64,000 nt of DNA from Casp-actino8 sp964563545 (GTDB lineage Bacteria; Actinomycetota; Acidimicrobiia; Acidimicrobiales; Ilumatobacteraceae), in NCBI GenBank assembly GCA_964563545.1, contig CAZLXB010000009.1, positions 1-64,000 of the forward strand, read 5' to 3'. Below, piece after piece: positions 34,261-43,040 of this stretch (position 1 is its first letter; the number at the start of each line of letters is the position of its first letter). Under the pieces are notes generated by a model. The model did no database searches and was not told where the DNA came from. It was given only the letters and a program-made list of their open reading frames with translations. The translations under genes were made by a program, and so were the position numbers.

Positions 34261-35382
34261 TCAGTCGCGATTCTGGAGACGCTGCACCAGTCCGGCAACG
34301 AGCCTCGCCCGCCCGGGCATCGCCGTCACGTCGATCCATTCGTGATCGGCATGTGCGCCACCACCCACGGCGCCGAGACCATCGAGTGTGGCGACGCCGG
34401 CGGCGGCGGTGAAGTTGCCGTCCGAACCACCTCCCACCGCGACTCCGTCGATCGCACCGAGTCCGAGTTCTTCGGCGACTTCCTGTGCCAACGGGAACAG
34501 ATCAACGGACGCCGAAGGTGGCATGGGTGGTCGGTTGAATCCACCACGCACGTCGATGCTCGCGCCGGCGACGGTGGGAACGAGACCGGCGAAGCACTTC
34601 TCGACCCGCTCGCGTTCGTCGGCCTCCACCACACGGCAATCGACCAGAACTCGCGCCAGTGCCGGCACGACGTTGTCGGCCGTGCCCGAGGAACTCACGG
34701 TCGGCGTGACGGTGGTACCCCGGCTCGGATCGCCGAACGTGGCGATCTTCAACACGAGATGGGCGACTTCCACCAGCGCGTTCACTCCCTTCTCGGGTTC
34801 GAGTCCGGCGTGCGCGGCCTTGCCCGAGACGAGGACCTCGAAAGTTCCGGTTCCCTTGCGCGCGGTCTTCAGCGCACCACCGTCCGCGCTCGGCTCGAGG
34901 ACGAGCACCGCACCACACGCCCGCGCTCGCTCGATGATGAGATCGCGTGACTCACCCGATCCGATCTCCTCGTCGGCCGAGATGAGGATCTCCACTCCGC
35001 TTCGGTCGGCGAGCGTCGCCACACCGTGCACGGCCTGAACGATGCCGCCCTTCATGTCGAACACCCCCGGGCCGGTGGCCCGACCGCCCTCGACCGTGAA
35101 CGGCCGCTGTTCGAGCGCGCCGAGCGGGAACACGGTGTCGTGATGTCCGACGATCAACACGCGAGGCTCGCCACCACCCGACCAGTGGACGTGTGGACCA
35201 TTGGCACTCTCCACGATCTTCGGCAGCGATCCGAGTCGTTCCGACATGATGTCGGCCAACTCGTCGGCGCTGCGTCTGAGCGCGCCGAGATCGCGCGACG
35301 GGGATTCGATCGACACGAGTCGGCGTACATCGTCGATCATCGTGTCGAGATCGACTCCACCTTCCGTCCGGTTTCGGGCCAC
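34261..35382 (-). CDS. M20 family metallopeptidase (carboxypeptidase G2-like)
   Basis: A 373-residue di-zinc peptidase. Metal and catalytic residues are in order: VGHHDTVFP (His, catalytic Asp), GPGVFDMKGG (bridging Asp), SADEEIGSGES (catalytic Glu pair), VLEPSADGG, and the C-terminal HADHEW (His). A dimerisation insert starts around KTARKGTGTFEVLVSGKAAHAG. The layout matches the Cpg2/ArgE-like branch that cleaves C-terminal glutamate or acyl groups; substrate is unknown. GTG 35382 follows CACAAT by 6 nt; ATG 35400 and longer readings are possible. No signal peptide. Confidence 0.87.
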   Translation of the reverse strand: MARNRTEGGVDLDTMIDDVRRLVSIESPSRDLGALRRSADELADIMSERLGSLPKIVESANGPHVHWSGGGEPRVLIVGHHDTVFPLGALEQRPFTVEGGRATGPGVFDMKGGIVQAVHGVATLADRSGVEILISADEEIGSGESRDLIIERARACGAVLVLEPSADGGALKTARKGTGTFEVLVSGKAAHAGLEPEKGVNALVEVAHLVLKIATFGDPSRGTTVTPTVSSSGTADNVVPALARVLVDCRVVEADERERVEKCFAGLVPTVAGASIDVRGGFNRPPMPPSASVDLFPLAQEVAEELGLGAIDGVAVGGGSDGNFTAAAGVATLDGLGAVGGGAHADHEWIDVTAMPGRARLVAGLVQRLQNRD

Positions 35383-35388
35383 GACTCC

Positions 35389-35394
35389 ATTGTG
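35389..35394 (-). promoter_or_regulatory. -10-like hexamer of the M20 peptidase gene
   Basis: CACAAT on the minus strand, 6 nt before GTG 35382. A weaker match to TANNNT than the others. Confidence 0.3.
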
Positions 35395-35447
35395 TCGCAT
35401 ACCGCGCCCTACAGTCGGCTCGTTTCCCCCCGAACACGAGGTCACCC

Positions 35448-37651
35448 ATGAAAATCCGGTTCCGTCGTCAACTCAGCGCTCTGGTTTCGGCCGGCGCGAT
35501 CTGCCTCGTATCGCTCACTGCATGTGGTGGCGACGACTCCGGTGAGTCGGTCACACCCGAAGTACCCGCCGACTCGATCGCGGCTACGGCGTCCTTCTCC
35601 GTGAACCCCGGCACCCACATGATCACGATCACCGATGCCGAGCCCGGCACCACACTCGTCGTGCTGGCCGACGACGGATCCGAAGTCGCCCGTGGTGACG
35701 TGGACGATCAGGGTTCACTCCTCTTCCGCCGCGTCGACGAAGGCTCGTACCGCGTGACCACCGACGATGGATCTCAGTCGAGTGATCCGATCGTGGTCTA
35801 CGGACCGGANNNNNNNNNNNNNNNNNNNNNNNNNNNNNNNNNNNNNNNNNNNNNNNNNNNNNNNNNNNNNNNNNNNNNNNNNNNNNNNNNNNNNNNNNNN
35901 NNNNNNNNNTTCTTCGAAGAGGCGCAGTTGCTCGACGGATACGACGCCATCGAAGCCGTCGCCGCCCAACCGTGGGTCGAGTTCAACGAAGTCGGCATGG
36001 TCGGCGTGAGCTACCCGGGCATCAGCCAGTTGTTCGTCGCCTCGACCCGACCGCCGAGCCTGTCGGCCATCACACCCCTGTCGGTTCTGGACGACAGTTA
36101 CCGCTCGACGCTCTATCCGGGGGGCATCCTGAACACCGGATTCGCCGTCGAATGGACGTCGCAGCGCGTGAGTGAAGCCGCACCTTTCGGCCAGGAATGG
36201 ACCAAGAAGCGTGCCGACGAAGGCGACACCGTATGTGCCGACAATCAGAAGCTGCGTCTGCAGAATCCGGACCTCGAAGCCGAGATCGACGCCAACCCGT
36301 ATTACTCGGCCGAACTGGGCGACGAGATCAACCCGTCGAAGTTCGTCGGCTCGATCGAGGTACCGGTGTTCATGGCCGGCGCTTGGCAGGACGAACAGAC
36401 CGGCGGACACTTCCCGGCCCTTCTCGACGACTTCACTTCGACCGACGACCTCTACGTGACGTTGCTCAACGGACTGCACACCGAATCGATTAGCCCGGCC
36501 GTGCTCCCGCGCTACGTCGAGTTCCTTTCGCTCTTCGTCGCCAAGAAGGTCCCGGACCTCACGGCCGCTATCGGCGCCGCGCCAACGCTCGCGTCGGCGA
36601 TCTACGGCGTACCGACTTCGATCGTCGCCCCCAACCGCTTCGTCGGCCTCGATTACCCGAGCGCACTCGGCGCGTTCTCGAACGAACCGCGGATTCAGGT
36701 TCTGTTCGAAGAGGGAGCGGCCGACGGACAACCCGCCGCGTCGCCGCTCAATCGGTGGTCGGCCGGCTTCGATTCGTGGCCGATCGCTTCCACCGTCGCC
36801 ACGAGGTGGCAACTCGGCGACTCGGGTCGCCTCGGGCCTTCCCTCACCTCGACCGGCAGCACCGAGTACACGGCTGATCCAACTGCGGTGCCCGGAACCT
36901 TCTACACCGGTTCAAGTTCGGGCATCTGGCGCGCCGACGTGACGTTCGATTGGGTGCGCAATCCGGAGGGCACGGCGGCGGTTTTCACTTCCGAGCCGCT
37001 GACCGATGATCTCGTGTTGATCGGTTCGGCCTCGGCCGACCTCTGGATCAGTACCGATGCAACCGACACCGANNNNNNNNNNNNNNNNNNNNNNNNNNNN
37101 NNNNNNNNNNNNNNNNNNNNNNNNNNNNNNNNNNNNNNNNNNNNNNNNNNNNNNNNNNNNNNNNNNNNNNNNTGATCGGTTCGGCCTCGGCCGACCTCTG
37201 GATCAGTACCGATGCAACCGACACCGACCTCGAGGTGACGATCAGTGAGATGCGGCCTGATGGGAACGAGGTGTACGTGCAGAGTGGTTGGCTGCGGGCG
37301 AGTCAGCGCGCCCTCGACGACTCGTCGACCGAGCTGCAGGTCGTGCAGACCCATCTCGAATCCGACGTCGAGCCGCTCGTCCCGGGCGAAGCCGTCTTGG
37401 CACGCGTCGACATCTTTCCGTTCGCGCATGCGTTCCGCGCCGGATCGCAACTGCGAATCACCATCGATGCCCCCGGGGGAAATCGAGGCGTGTGGTCGTT
37501 CCGCTCGATCAGTGCGGGCGAGAAGGTGACGGTTCTCCACGATGCCGAGCATCCGTCGTCGATCGTCCTACCGGTGATTCCCGGAATCGAGGTGCCAGCC
37601 GGCTTGCCGGCCTGCGGTTCACTCCGCGGTCAGCCCTGCCGACCGATCTGA
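35448..37651 (+). CDS. CocE/NonD family hydrolase, secreted lipoprotein (interrupted by two assembly gaps)
   Basis: A lipoprotein signal peptide (MKIRFRRQLS, lipobox SLTAC) is followed by an Ig-like beta segment, then 100 Ns (35810-35909), then the alpha/beta-hydrolase core with nucleophile GVSYPGIS, catalytic Asp in GAWQDEQTGGHF and His in LNGLHTES, and a PepX_C-type beta domain. The second run of Ns (37073-37172) is flanked by identical 55-bp copies; removing one copy and the Ns keeps the frame, so the gene runs on to 37651 (C-terminus CGSLRGQPCRPI). The first gap hides the start of the hydrolase domain and must be longer than 100 bases. Likely an acyl esterase or X-Pro-type peptidase; substrate unknown. 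Confidence 0.85.
35810..35909. other. Assembly gap of unknown size (100 Ns)
   Basis: Flanks are not duplicated. The missing part should encode the start of the CocE hydrolase fold, so the true length is probably several hundred bases. Confidence 0.95.
37018..37227. repeat. 55-bp duplication around 100 Ns (artefactual scaffold join)
   Basis: Bases 37018-37072 and 37173-37227 are identical and flank Ns at 37073-37172. Both copies stand in the same reading-frame phase of the CocE gene, so the real chromosome most likely has a single copy and no gap. Confidence 0.93.
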
Positions 37652-37655
37652 TCGA

Positions 37656-38102
37656 TCACTCAGCGATCACATCGAGAACCACGACCACCTCGCTGGTGTC
37701 GTGGGTCTCGAGTTCGAACTCACCCAACTTGTCGGCCACGAACTCGAAAGTGACTTCGTCACCCGACAACTCGATGTCATATCCGTGTAGGTGATACTCG
37801 TGCTCTTCGTCGCTGGTCACCACGATGGTGATCGGCGATCCGACCACGACCGATGCGTCGACGGGTGCGTCGTCCTCGAGATCGACTTCGAGATAGAGCG
37901 ACTCGGTGGCCGGCGTTCCGGAGGCGGGAGTGTCCTTGCTCGCCGTGCTCGAGGGCGGAATCGGCGCGTCGGTGGGTGAGGCGATCGGAGATTCGGTGCT
38001 GGCCGGCGTCTCTTCGGTCGAGGTCGTGGCATCGTCACCACCGCAGGCGACGAGACTCAGAACGACGGGGATGGCGAGCAAAACGTAGCGACGACGACGC
38101 AT
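37656..38102 (-). CDS. Small lipoprotein with cupredoxin-like domain
   Basis: A 148-residue lipoprotein: signal MRRRRYVLLAIPVVL with lipobox SLVAC, a 50-residue Thr/Ser/Pro-rich linker, and a C-terminal beta domain of about 85 residues. The domain resembles the EfeO/cupredoxin-like type, with an EHEYHLHGYDIEL strand holding clustered histidines and FELETHDTSEVVVVLDV at the end. Metal binding at the cell surface is plausible but unproven. ATG 38102 begins the signal peptide. It converges with the CocE gene. Confidence 0.65.
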   Translation of the reverse strand: MRRRRYVLLAIPVVLSLVACGGDDATTSTEETPASTESPIASPTDAPIPPSSTASKDTPASGTPATESLYLEVDLEDDAPVDASVVVGSPITIVVTSDEEHEYHLHGYDIELSGDEVTFEFVADKLGEFELETHDTSEVVVVLDVIAE

Positions 38103-38159
38103 GACGTGATTCTCGCACACGTGCCGTTTCGCGCCCAAGGCTGTCACCGGAGGTGGACT

Positions 38160-38474
38160 TCAGTCGCTCGCCGGAAGGTTCTTGGAGTCCTTGATCGACA
38201 ACACCACACCGTCGAGGGCCGGGACCCCGGGGCCGGCCTTGCTGCACAGCAACTCGAGTTCACCCGATTCGTCGACGTAGCGCTTACCGATCGCACAGCC
38301 GGCGTCGTGACCGGCGGCTACGGCACCCGATGTGTTCCGACCGGCGGCCGACAACAGTGGTTCCACTCCGCCGACGGTCAGTGACAGTTCCTTCTTCGGA
38401 GTCTTCACCACCATGAGTTCGGTCGTGCACACCGCGCTGAAGATCCGGGCTCCGGGTTTCAAAGTCAGGCTCAT
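38160..38474 (-). CDS. Hypothetical protein with three cysteines
   Basis: A 104-residue protein I cannot assign. It has no signal peptide. Cysteines occur in AVCTTELMVVKTP, DAGCAIGKRYVDESG and LELLCSKAGPG; the arrangement and the charged strands suggest a small beta protein, possibly metal binding. Codon use matches its neighbours. ATG 38474 is the only likely start. It lies between the cupredoxin-like lipoprotein and the patatin gene on the same strand. Confidence 0.6.
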   Translation of the reverse strand: MSLTLKPGARIFSAVCTTELMVVKTPKKELSLTVGGVEPLLSAAGRNTSGAVAAGHDAGCAIGKRYVDESGELELLCSKAGPGVPALDGVVLSIKDSKNLPASD

Positions 38475-38514
38475 GTGCGCTCCTCGGTCGTCGCGTGTGA
38501 TCGCTCGGTCGTAC

Positions 38515-39303
38515 TCACACCATCTTGTCGCATGCCGCGAGGAGGCCAGGGTGATCGGCGCGCAATCTCTCGGCCAACGATCGCCCGAGCGGTCGCGCGA
38601 GTTCGTAGACCGCCCGACCGATCTCGATGTCGCCCAGAGCCCGAACGCCCCGCATCTCGATCTCGGTCATTTCGTCGGTCGGACCGACGTGGATCACGCG
38701 CCCACCATGTTGCCGCTCCCACTTCGGGATCTCGCGTCGAGCCTGCCAGCGCCCGGCTCGACCAAGGATTCCCTGGCGCGGATCGGCGAACGCCGTCACG
38801 AGCAACAACAGATCGGCGGCCGGTGCGAGATCGGCTGAGGCCGCGCTGCGGAATCCGCCGTCGATGTAGCGACGACGACCGATCTTGTGCGGCCGCGCGG
38901 CCGGAAACACCGTGGAACTGGCCGCGGTGTAGTCGACCGCGCTCACCTCGTCGGCCCAGAGAATGCGTCGGCGGTAGGTCAGCATGCGCACTGCGACTCC
39001 GCCGTACGGCCCGCCCCGAGGATCACCCCCGTAACACGCCTCCGACAGGTCGCTCGCCCGAATCCACACGGGCCGAGTGATCGTCTGCCCGAGCGCCGAC
39101 CATTCGGGGGCGAGTTCGGCGAAACGATGTCCGTGAGCGAGTGACGCCACGGCGTGCGAGCCCGCCGAGGTTCCGATCATCGGCCAGGACGAAATGTCGA
39201 TTCCGGCGTCGAGCAACCCTTCGGCCACGCCCATGTTGAAGCCGTAGGCGTAACCGCCACCACCACCGAAGCACACCGAGATCGGAACGCGTTCGAGATT
39301 CAT
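38515..39303 (-). CDS. Patatin-like phospholipase
   Basis: A 262-residue lipid acyl hydrolase with the Ser-Asp dyad. The oxyanion glycine run FGGGGGYAYGFNMGV is at residues 12-26, the nucleophile is Ser46 in GTSAGS, and the catalytic Asp is in YIDGGFRSA near residue 148. It lacks a signal peptide. ATG 39303 follows a G-rich ribosome binding site and lies 13 nt after the WS/DGAT stop on the same strand, so the two are probably co-transcribed. Together they could build and mobilise storage lipid; that link is inference. Confidence 0.88.
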   Translation of the reverse strand: MNLERVPISVCFGGGGGYAYGFNMGVAEGLLDAGIDISSWPMIGTSAGSHAVASLAHGHRFAELAPEWSALGQTITRPVWIRASDLSEACYGGDPRGGPYGGVAVRMLTYRRRILWADEVSAVDYTAASSTVFPAARPHKIGRRRYIDGGFRSAASADLAPAADLLLLVTAFADPRQGILGRAGRWQARREIPKWERQHGGRVIHVGPTDEMTEIEMRGVRALGDIEIGRAVYELARPLGRSLAERLRADHPGLLAACDKMV

Positions 39304-39316
39304 GCCCCGCCCCAAC

Positions 39317-40783
39317 TCACGCGAGTCCGTAGGCCCGCGCGAGCACGTCGATCTCGTCGAAGTGCAGATCGAGCAGGTGCCAGAGATCGGGCACCAGTTC
39401 GCGACATGCGATCAGACCGAAATCGAGTCGGTCGAGATAGCTGTGCACAGTGATGTTGAGGCCCATACCGTCGGTGACGATCGAGATCGGGATGTAGTTC
39501 TCCATCTTGGCTCCGGACAGATACATCGGTGCGCGAGGTCCGGGAACGTTCGAGATCACGACGTTGAACGGGAGCAGATTCGCACGATCGGCCCAACGAA
39601 GTCGGGAGGCCAGTCGAGATGCTGCCGCCGCCAGAAGTGGCGAGGTGGCCTGTGCTCCTTCGGCGATCGCATCGGCCGGGATGAGCTCGAACTGTCGTTT
39701 GGCGGACTCCATGGCTTCGTGGCACAAGGCCACACGTTCGATCGGATCGGCAGTGGTGGTCGGCAGATCGGCCACGATTCCCGAAACCATGTTGGTCCAG
39801 GGCACCTCTTCGTCACCGGTGCGGAACGACACCGGAACCATGGCCCGTAGCGGACGATCGGGAAGGGCATCGTGCTCGATCAGGTAGTTGCGCAGCGCGC
39901 CGGTGCAGATCGCCATCACGATGTCGTTCACCGTGCCACCCGATGCGGTCTTGATGGCCTTCAACTTCTCGAGCGAGGCCGAACGCATGGCGAACCGACG
40001 GTGCGCGGTGATCGTGCGGTTCCATGGTGTGGGGGGTCCGGGGGTGAGTGGCAGGCGCACCCGATCGACCGGGCTCTCCGGATCGGGGCGACGGCTCACC
40101 GATCGGAGCGTGCGTCGCGCCCGACGCACGCCATCCTCGAGCGATGGAACCCCGAGCGAACCGGCGATCCCTTGCCCCACTCGCAAAGACAAGCGCATCG
40201 CTTTCACCGGATTCGACGCGAGCTTGGTGACGGCGCGCTGTGCGAGTTGCGCACCACTCGGAAGTTCTTCGGGTTCGATGGGAATCGGTTCGATCGTCGA
40301 GATCGCATCGGGTGACGAGTCGGTGAGCATGTTGAGCATCGCCACTCCGGCGCCACCATCTATCGACGAGTGATGGAACTTGGTCATCAACGCCCAGCGA
40401 CCATCGCTCAGACCTTCGATGACGTAGACCTCCCACAACGGTCGCCCCCGGTCGAGCGCGCGTCCGAAGATGCGCGCCACCTGCTCGGCGAGTTGCTCGA
40501 GGTTCCCCGGCGGCGCGATGCCGAGGTGGCGTACGTGATATTCGAGATCGAAGTCGTCGTCCACCACCCAATACGGGTGGTCGAGTCCGAAGGGGACGTC
40601 GAGGAGTTTTTCGTGCAGAGGGCCGACGTGCCCGGCCAAGGCTTCGAACCGTCGGTAGACGACCTCGTACGGATCGAATTCCGGACTCGGTCGGGTGTAG
40701 AGCGCGAGTCCCGACACATGACCGAACGTGCGCGAATTCTCCAGATGGAGAAACGACGCATCGAGCCCGGACAATTGCCGCAC
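39317..40783 (-). CDS. Wax ester synthase / diacylglycerol acyltransferase
   Basis: A 488-residue WS/DGAT-type O-acyltransferase that esterifies diacylglycerol or fatty alcohol with acyl-CoA. N-terminal LSGLDASFLHLE is typical; the active-site motif HHSSIDG is at residues 137-143; the C-terminal half has VNDIVMAICTGALRNYL and NVVISNVPGPRAPMYLSGA. Length matches actinobacterial members. GTG 40783 is chosen because TAGGTT stands 7 nt before it and the domain starts at once, although the frame is open upstream toward the tRNA gene. Confidence 0.93.
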   Translation of the reverse strand: MRQLSGLDASFLHLENSRTFGHVSGLALYTRPSPEFDPYEVVYRRFEALAGHVGPLHEKLLDVPFGLDHPYWVVDDDFDLEYHVRHLGIAPPGNLEQLAEQVARIFGRALDRGRPLWEVYVIEGLSDGRWALMTKFHHSSIDGGAGVAMLNMLTDSSPDAISTIEPIPIEPEELPSGAQLAQRAVTKLASNPVKAMRLSLRVGQGIAGSLGVPSLEDGVRRARRTLRSVSRRPDPESPVDRVRLPLTPGPPTPWNRTITAHRRFAMRSASLEKLKAIKTASGGTVNDIVMAICTGALRNYLIEHDALPDRPLRAMVPVSFRTGDEEVPWTNMVSGIVADLPTTTADPIERVALCHEAMESAKRQFELIPADAIAEGAQATSPLLAAAASRLASRLRWADRANLLPFNVVISNVPGPRAPMYLSGAKMENYIPISIVTDGMGLNITVHSYLDRLDFGLIACRELVPDLWHLLDLHFDEIDVLARAYGLA

Positions 40784-40790
40784 GCTCCGC

Positions 40791-40796
40791 AACCTA
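40791..40796 (-). promoter_or_regulatory. -10-like hexamer of the WS/DGAT gene
   Basis: TAGGTT on the minus strand, 7 nt before GTG 40783. Confidence 0.5.
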
Positions 40797-40840
40797 GACC
40801 CGTGGAAACGACACCGTTTCCGGTCGTCCGCCACGCCGAG

Positions 40841-40926
40841 TGCCCGGGGTGGGGTTCGAACCCACACGACTCGTGAGAGTCAGGGGGGTTTAAGCCCCCC
40901 GCGTCTGCCAATTCCGCCACCCGGGC
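40841..40926 (-). tRNA. tRNA-Leu (anticodon TAA)
   Basis: Class II tRNA on the minus strand. Acceptor GCCCGGG pairs with CCCGGGC; anticodon stem GGGGG/CCCCC encloses loop CTTAAAC, giving anticodon TAA; the long variable arm is GACTC-TCAC-GAGTC; the T arm is GTGGG-TTCGAAC-CCCAC. CCA is not encoded. No integrase or att-like repeat was seen near it. Confidence 0.95.
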
Positions 40927-40962
40927 CCACGATCAGGCTACGGACGCAAGACAGACCCGATG

Positions 40963-41343
40963 TCAGGCAGCGTTCTCCCGACCGGTGATCACGGACGACT
41001 CAGCGGCCGAGGCCGAGGCCGAAACGAGTCGCAAAGAAGCAACGGCCGACCAGAGTTCCCGCCGCAGACGATCGGCCGCGGGCGGGACGAGGTGATTGGC
41101 GACCACGACACCTTCGATCATGTCGGCCACCACGGCGACGAGCGGTCGGCCCTTGACCCGAACGGCCACGGTGACGTGCCCATCGACGCGGCGCAACGAC
41201 CGATCGACGCCCACGATGCGCGGTGGACACCGGAATCCGGGCACCACCAATCCACGTCGACGTGTCTCGACCACGAGCACCTTGGCCACCAAGGCGAACT
41301 CGAGCGGATCCGTCGAGTCGGTGTGTCGGGTCGGATGTTTCAT
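40963..41343 (-). CDS. Hypothetical protein
   Basis: A 126-residue protein I do not recognise. The core RCPPRIVGVDRSLRRVDGH, VAVRVKGRPLVAVVADMIEG and VVANHLVPPAADRLRREL looks like alternating strands and helices of a small cytosolic domain; the ends are Ser/Ala-rich. Codon use has the strong third-position GC of its neighbours, which supports a real gene. ATG 41343 (MKHPTRH) is the most likely start. It is divergent from the PD-(D/E)XK nuclease with an 86-nt spacer. Confidence 0.6.
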   Translation of the reverse strand: MKHPTRHTDSTDPLEFALVAKVLVVETRRRGLVVPGFRCPPRIVGVDRSLRRVDGHVTVAVRVKGRPLVAVVADMIEGVVVANHLVPPAADRLRRELWSAVASLRLVSASASAAESSVITGRENAA

Positions 41344-41416
41344 AAGAGAACGACTCTGCCAACCGGGTGTGGCACGGATCGCCCACCCGTCACATTTCGG
41401 CGTCACATCCCTCGCG

Positions 41417-41422
41417 TAATGT
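41417..41422 (+). promoter_or_regulatory. -10-like hexamer of the nuclease gene
   Basis: TAATGT, 7 nt before GTG 41430. Confidence 0.5.
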
Positions 41423-41429
41423 CCCGGAC

Positions 41430-42383
41430 GTGCAAGAACCCGACGCCGGCCCCGCCTACACCGCCGCCCAGCAGAAGGTGATCGACGTGATCGGCAAGTC
41501 CGGCCCGGCCCCTTCCATTCCGGCGGGGCTCGCTGACGAACTACGGGCCGAGATCATCGCTGCCATCACTCCGTTCACCGAACTGCTCCCTGACGGCAAG
41601 TCGTGGGAGAACCGTTTCTTCCTCAACAAGCAAAGCCTCACCGACGTTCATTCCTGCGAGGCCTACTACCTCGGCGGCAAGGCCGACTTCGAGTGGAACT
41701 CGGCCAACTCGCGCGGCACGATCGTCCACAAGGCGATCGAAGTCTCCATCAACATCCGCGGCGGAGTCTTCCCCACCGATCTCGTCGAGGAATCGATCTC
41801 GCGTCTCAGCAACGACCCCAACAAGAACATCGGCGAATTCCTCGTCACCCTCGACGAATACGGCCGCGCCGAACTCATCGGCGAGTGCAGTTCGCTCTTC
41901 ACCCGTTTCCTCGAGGGCTTTCCCCCCATCAAACGGGCCTGGTCGCCCCAGACCGAGAGCTCGATCGGCCTCGATCTGGTCGACAAGAGGGTCCGAATCG
42001 GCGGCAAAGTCGATCTGTCGCTCGGCCGACCGCCCGACAAGGTCATCATCGATCTCAAGACCGGGGCGCAATTCGGTGCCCACCGTGATGACCTTCGTCT
42101 GTACGCGCTGATCGATCTCCTGACAGTCGGCAACGCGCCGCGCAAGGTCGCCAGTTTCTACATCGATTCGGCGAGCATCGAAGCCGAGGACATCACCGAG
42201 GGCACTCTGCGCGCCGCCGCCCGCCGACTCGCCGACGGCCTCACCAAGGCTCTCGAGATCAAGTACGCCGGTCGCGCCCCCGAAGTTCGAGCCGGATCGA
42301 ATTGCCGGTGGTGCACATTGGTGTCCGAATGTCAGGCCGGTCAGCAATACCTCGCGCAACGCGAAGCCGACGAAGGCTGGTGA
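41430..42383 (+). CDS. PD-(D/E)XK (RecB/Cas4-like) nuclease with Fe-S-type cysteines
   Basis: A 317-residue protein with a RecB-family nuclease core: RIGGKVDLSLGRPPDKVIIDLKTG supplies the Asp, the D-L-K active-site lysine and flanking strands; RDDLRLYALIDLL is the following helix. One cysteine near residue 92 (DVHSCEAYYLGG) and three near the C-terminus (NCRWCTLVSECQAG) match the Cys-(n)-CxxC-x-C layout that binds a 4Fe-4S cluster in Cas4 and AddB. No helicase or cas gene is nearby, so a stand-alone DNA repair role is the best guess. GTG 41430 follows TAATGT by 7 nt. Confidence 0.8.
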   Translation: MQEPDAGPAYTAAQQKVIDVIGKSGPAPSIPAGLADELRAEIIAAITPFTELLPDGKSWENRFFLNKQSLTDVHSCEAYYLGGKADFEWNSANSRGTIVHKAIEVSINIRGGVFPTDLVEESISRLSNDPNKNIGEFLVTLDEYGRAELIGECSSLFTRFLEGFPPIKRAWSPQTESSIGLDLVDKRVRIGGKVDLSLGRPPDKVIIDLKTGAQFGAHRDDLRLYALIDLLTVGNAPRKVASFYIDSASIEAEDITEGTLRAAARRLADGLTKALEIKYAGRAPEVRAGSNCRWCTLVSECQAGQQYLAQREADEGW

Positions 42384-42392
42384 TCCCGTCGT

Positions 42393-43040
42393 TCAGTCGG
42401 CCCGCCGGGTATTGGGCGTCATGAAGGCCAACGCGCATCCGAGCCCGGCTTCGGCGCGCACCGTGGCGATCCGGCGACCTTTCTGAACCGCTTCGCGCGG
42501 TGAGCCCACAACGTCGGGGCCGAGTCGGTCGACGACCGCATCGAGTTCAGCAACATCGAACACCAATCCCCAGAGTCGCGCCGGCTCCCCAGCGTCGATG
42601 TCCGGCCGTTCGACGACTTCCAGAATCACCGAACCGGCCCGATGGAAACCCTGGCGCACACCGCCACCGACCTCACGGATCCGCTTCAGCGGGAGACCCA
42701 ACACTTCAGTGATCGCCCCACACGTGCGATCGAGCGAGGGAGTCATGATCACCACATGGTCGACGCCCGTGATTCCGAGTGCCGAATCAATTGCTGTCGA
42801 ACCCGCGGGCGTGGACGCGAACGACGTCGCAATGCCGTCGATCAATTGATCGGCCCGGACATCATCGGAGCAGAATCGCCATCCGGTGAGCCCAAGACGG
42901 CCATCGAGAGGTGTTTCGAGTTCGAACGTCAGCCCACCAGCGACGAACGAGGATCCCGAACTGGATCGGGTGAGCGTGAATCCGAGTCGCTCCCACGACG
43001 ATGCGGGAGCCGAAAGACGAAGACTGGCGAGCAGGATCAG
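42393..43040 (-). CDS. VOC-family (glyoxalase-like) protein, probable CTG start
   Basis: About 215 residues with two VOC-type modules: ILLASLRLSAPASSWERLGF at the N-terminus and ITGVDHVVIMTPSLDRTCGAI in the middle, then GFHRAGSVILEVVERPD and RLWGLVFDVAELDAVVDRL. No ATG or GTG lies near the start of the first module; the best candidate is CTG at 43040, which overlaps the stop codon of the bL37-like gene (CTGA). A TTG at about 43135, upstream of the bL37-like ATG, would give a long antenna of non-conserved residues. Substrate unknown. Confidence 0.7.
   Translation of the reverse strand: MILLASLRLSAPASSWERLGFTLTRSSSGSSFVAGGLTFELETPLDGRLGLTGWRFCSDDVRADQLIDGIATSFASTPAGSTAIDSALGITGVDHVVIMTPSLDRTCGAITEVLGLPLKRIREVGGGVRQGFHRAGSVILEVVERPDIDAGEPARLWGLVFDVAELDAVVDRLGPDVVGSPREAVQKGRRIATVRAEAGLGCALAFMTPNTRRAD

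Noticed and set aside
35810..37172. Runs of N read as repeats or CRISPR-like spacing
   Set aside because: They are 100-N assembly placeholders; no direct-repeat/spacer array is present.
40841..40926. tRNA-Leu as an integration site
   Set aside because: No integrase, no duplicated 3' tRNA fragment and no foreign-looking gene block flank it.
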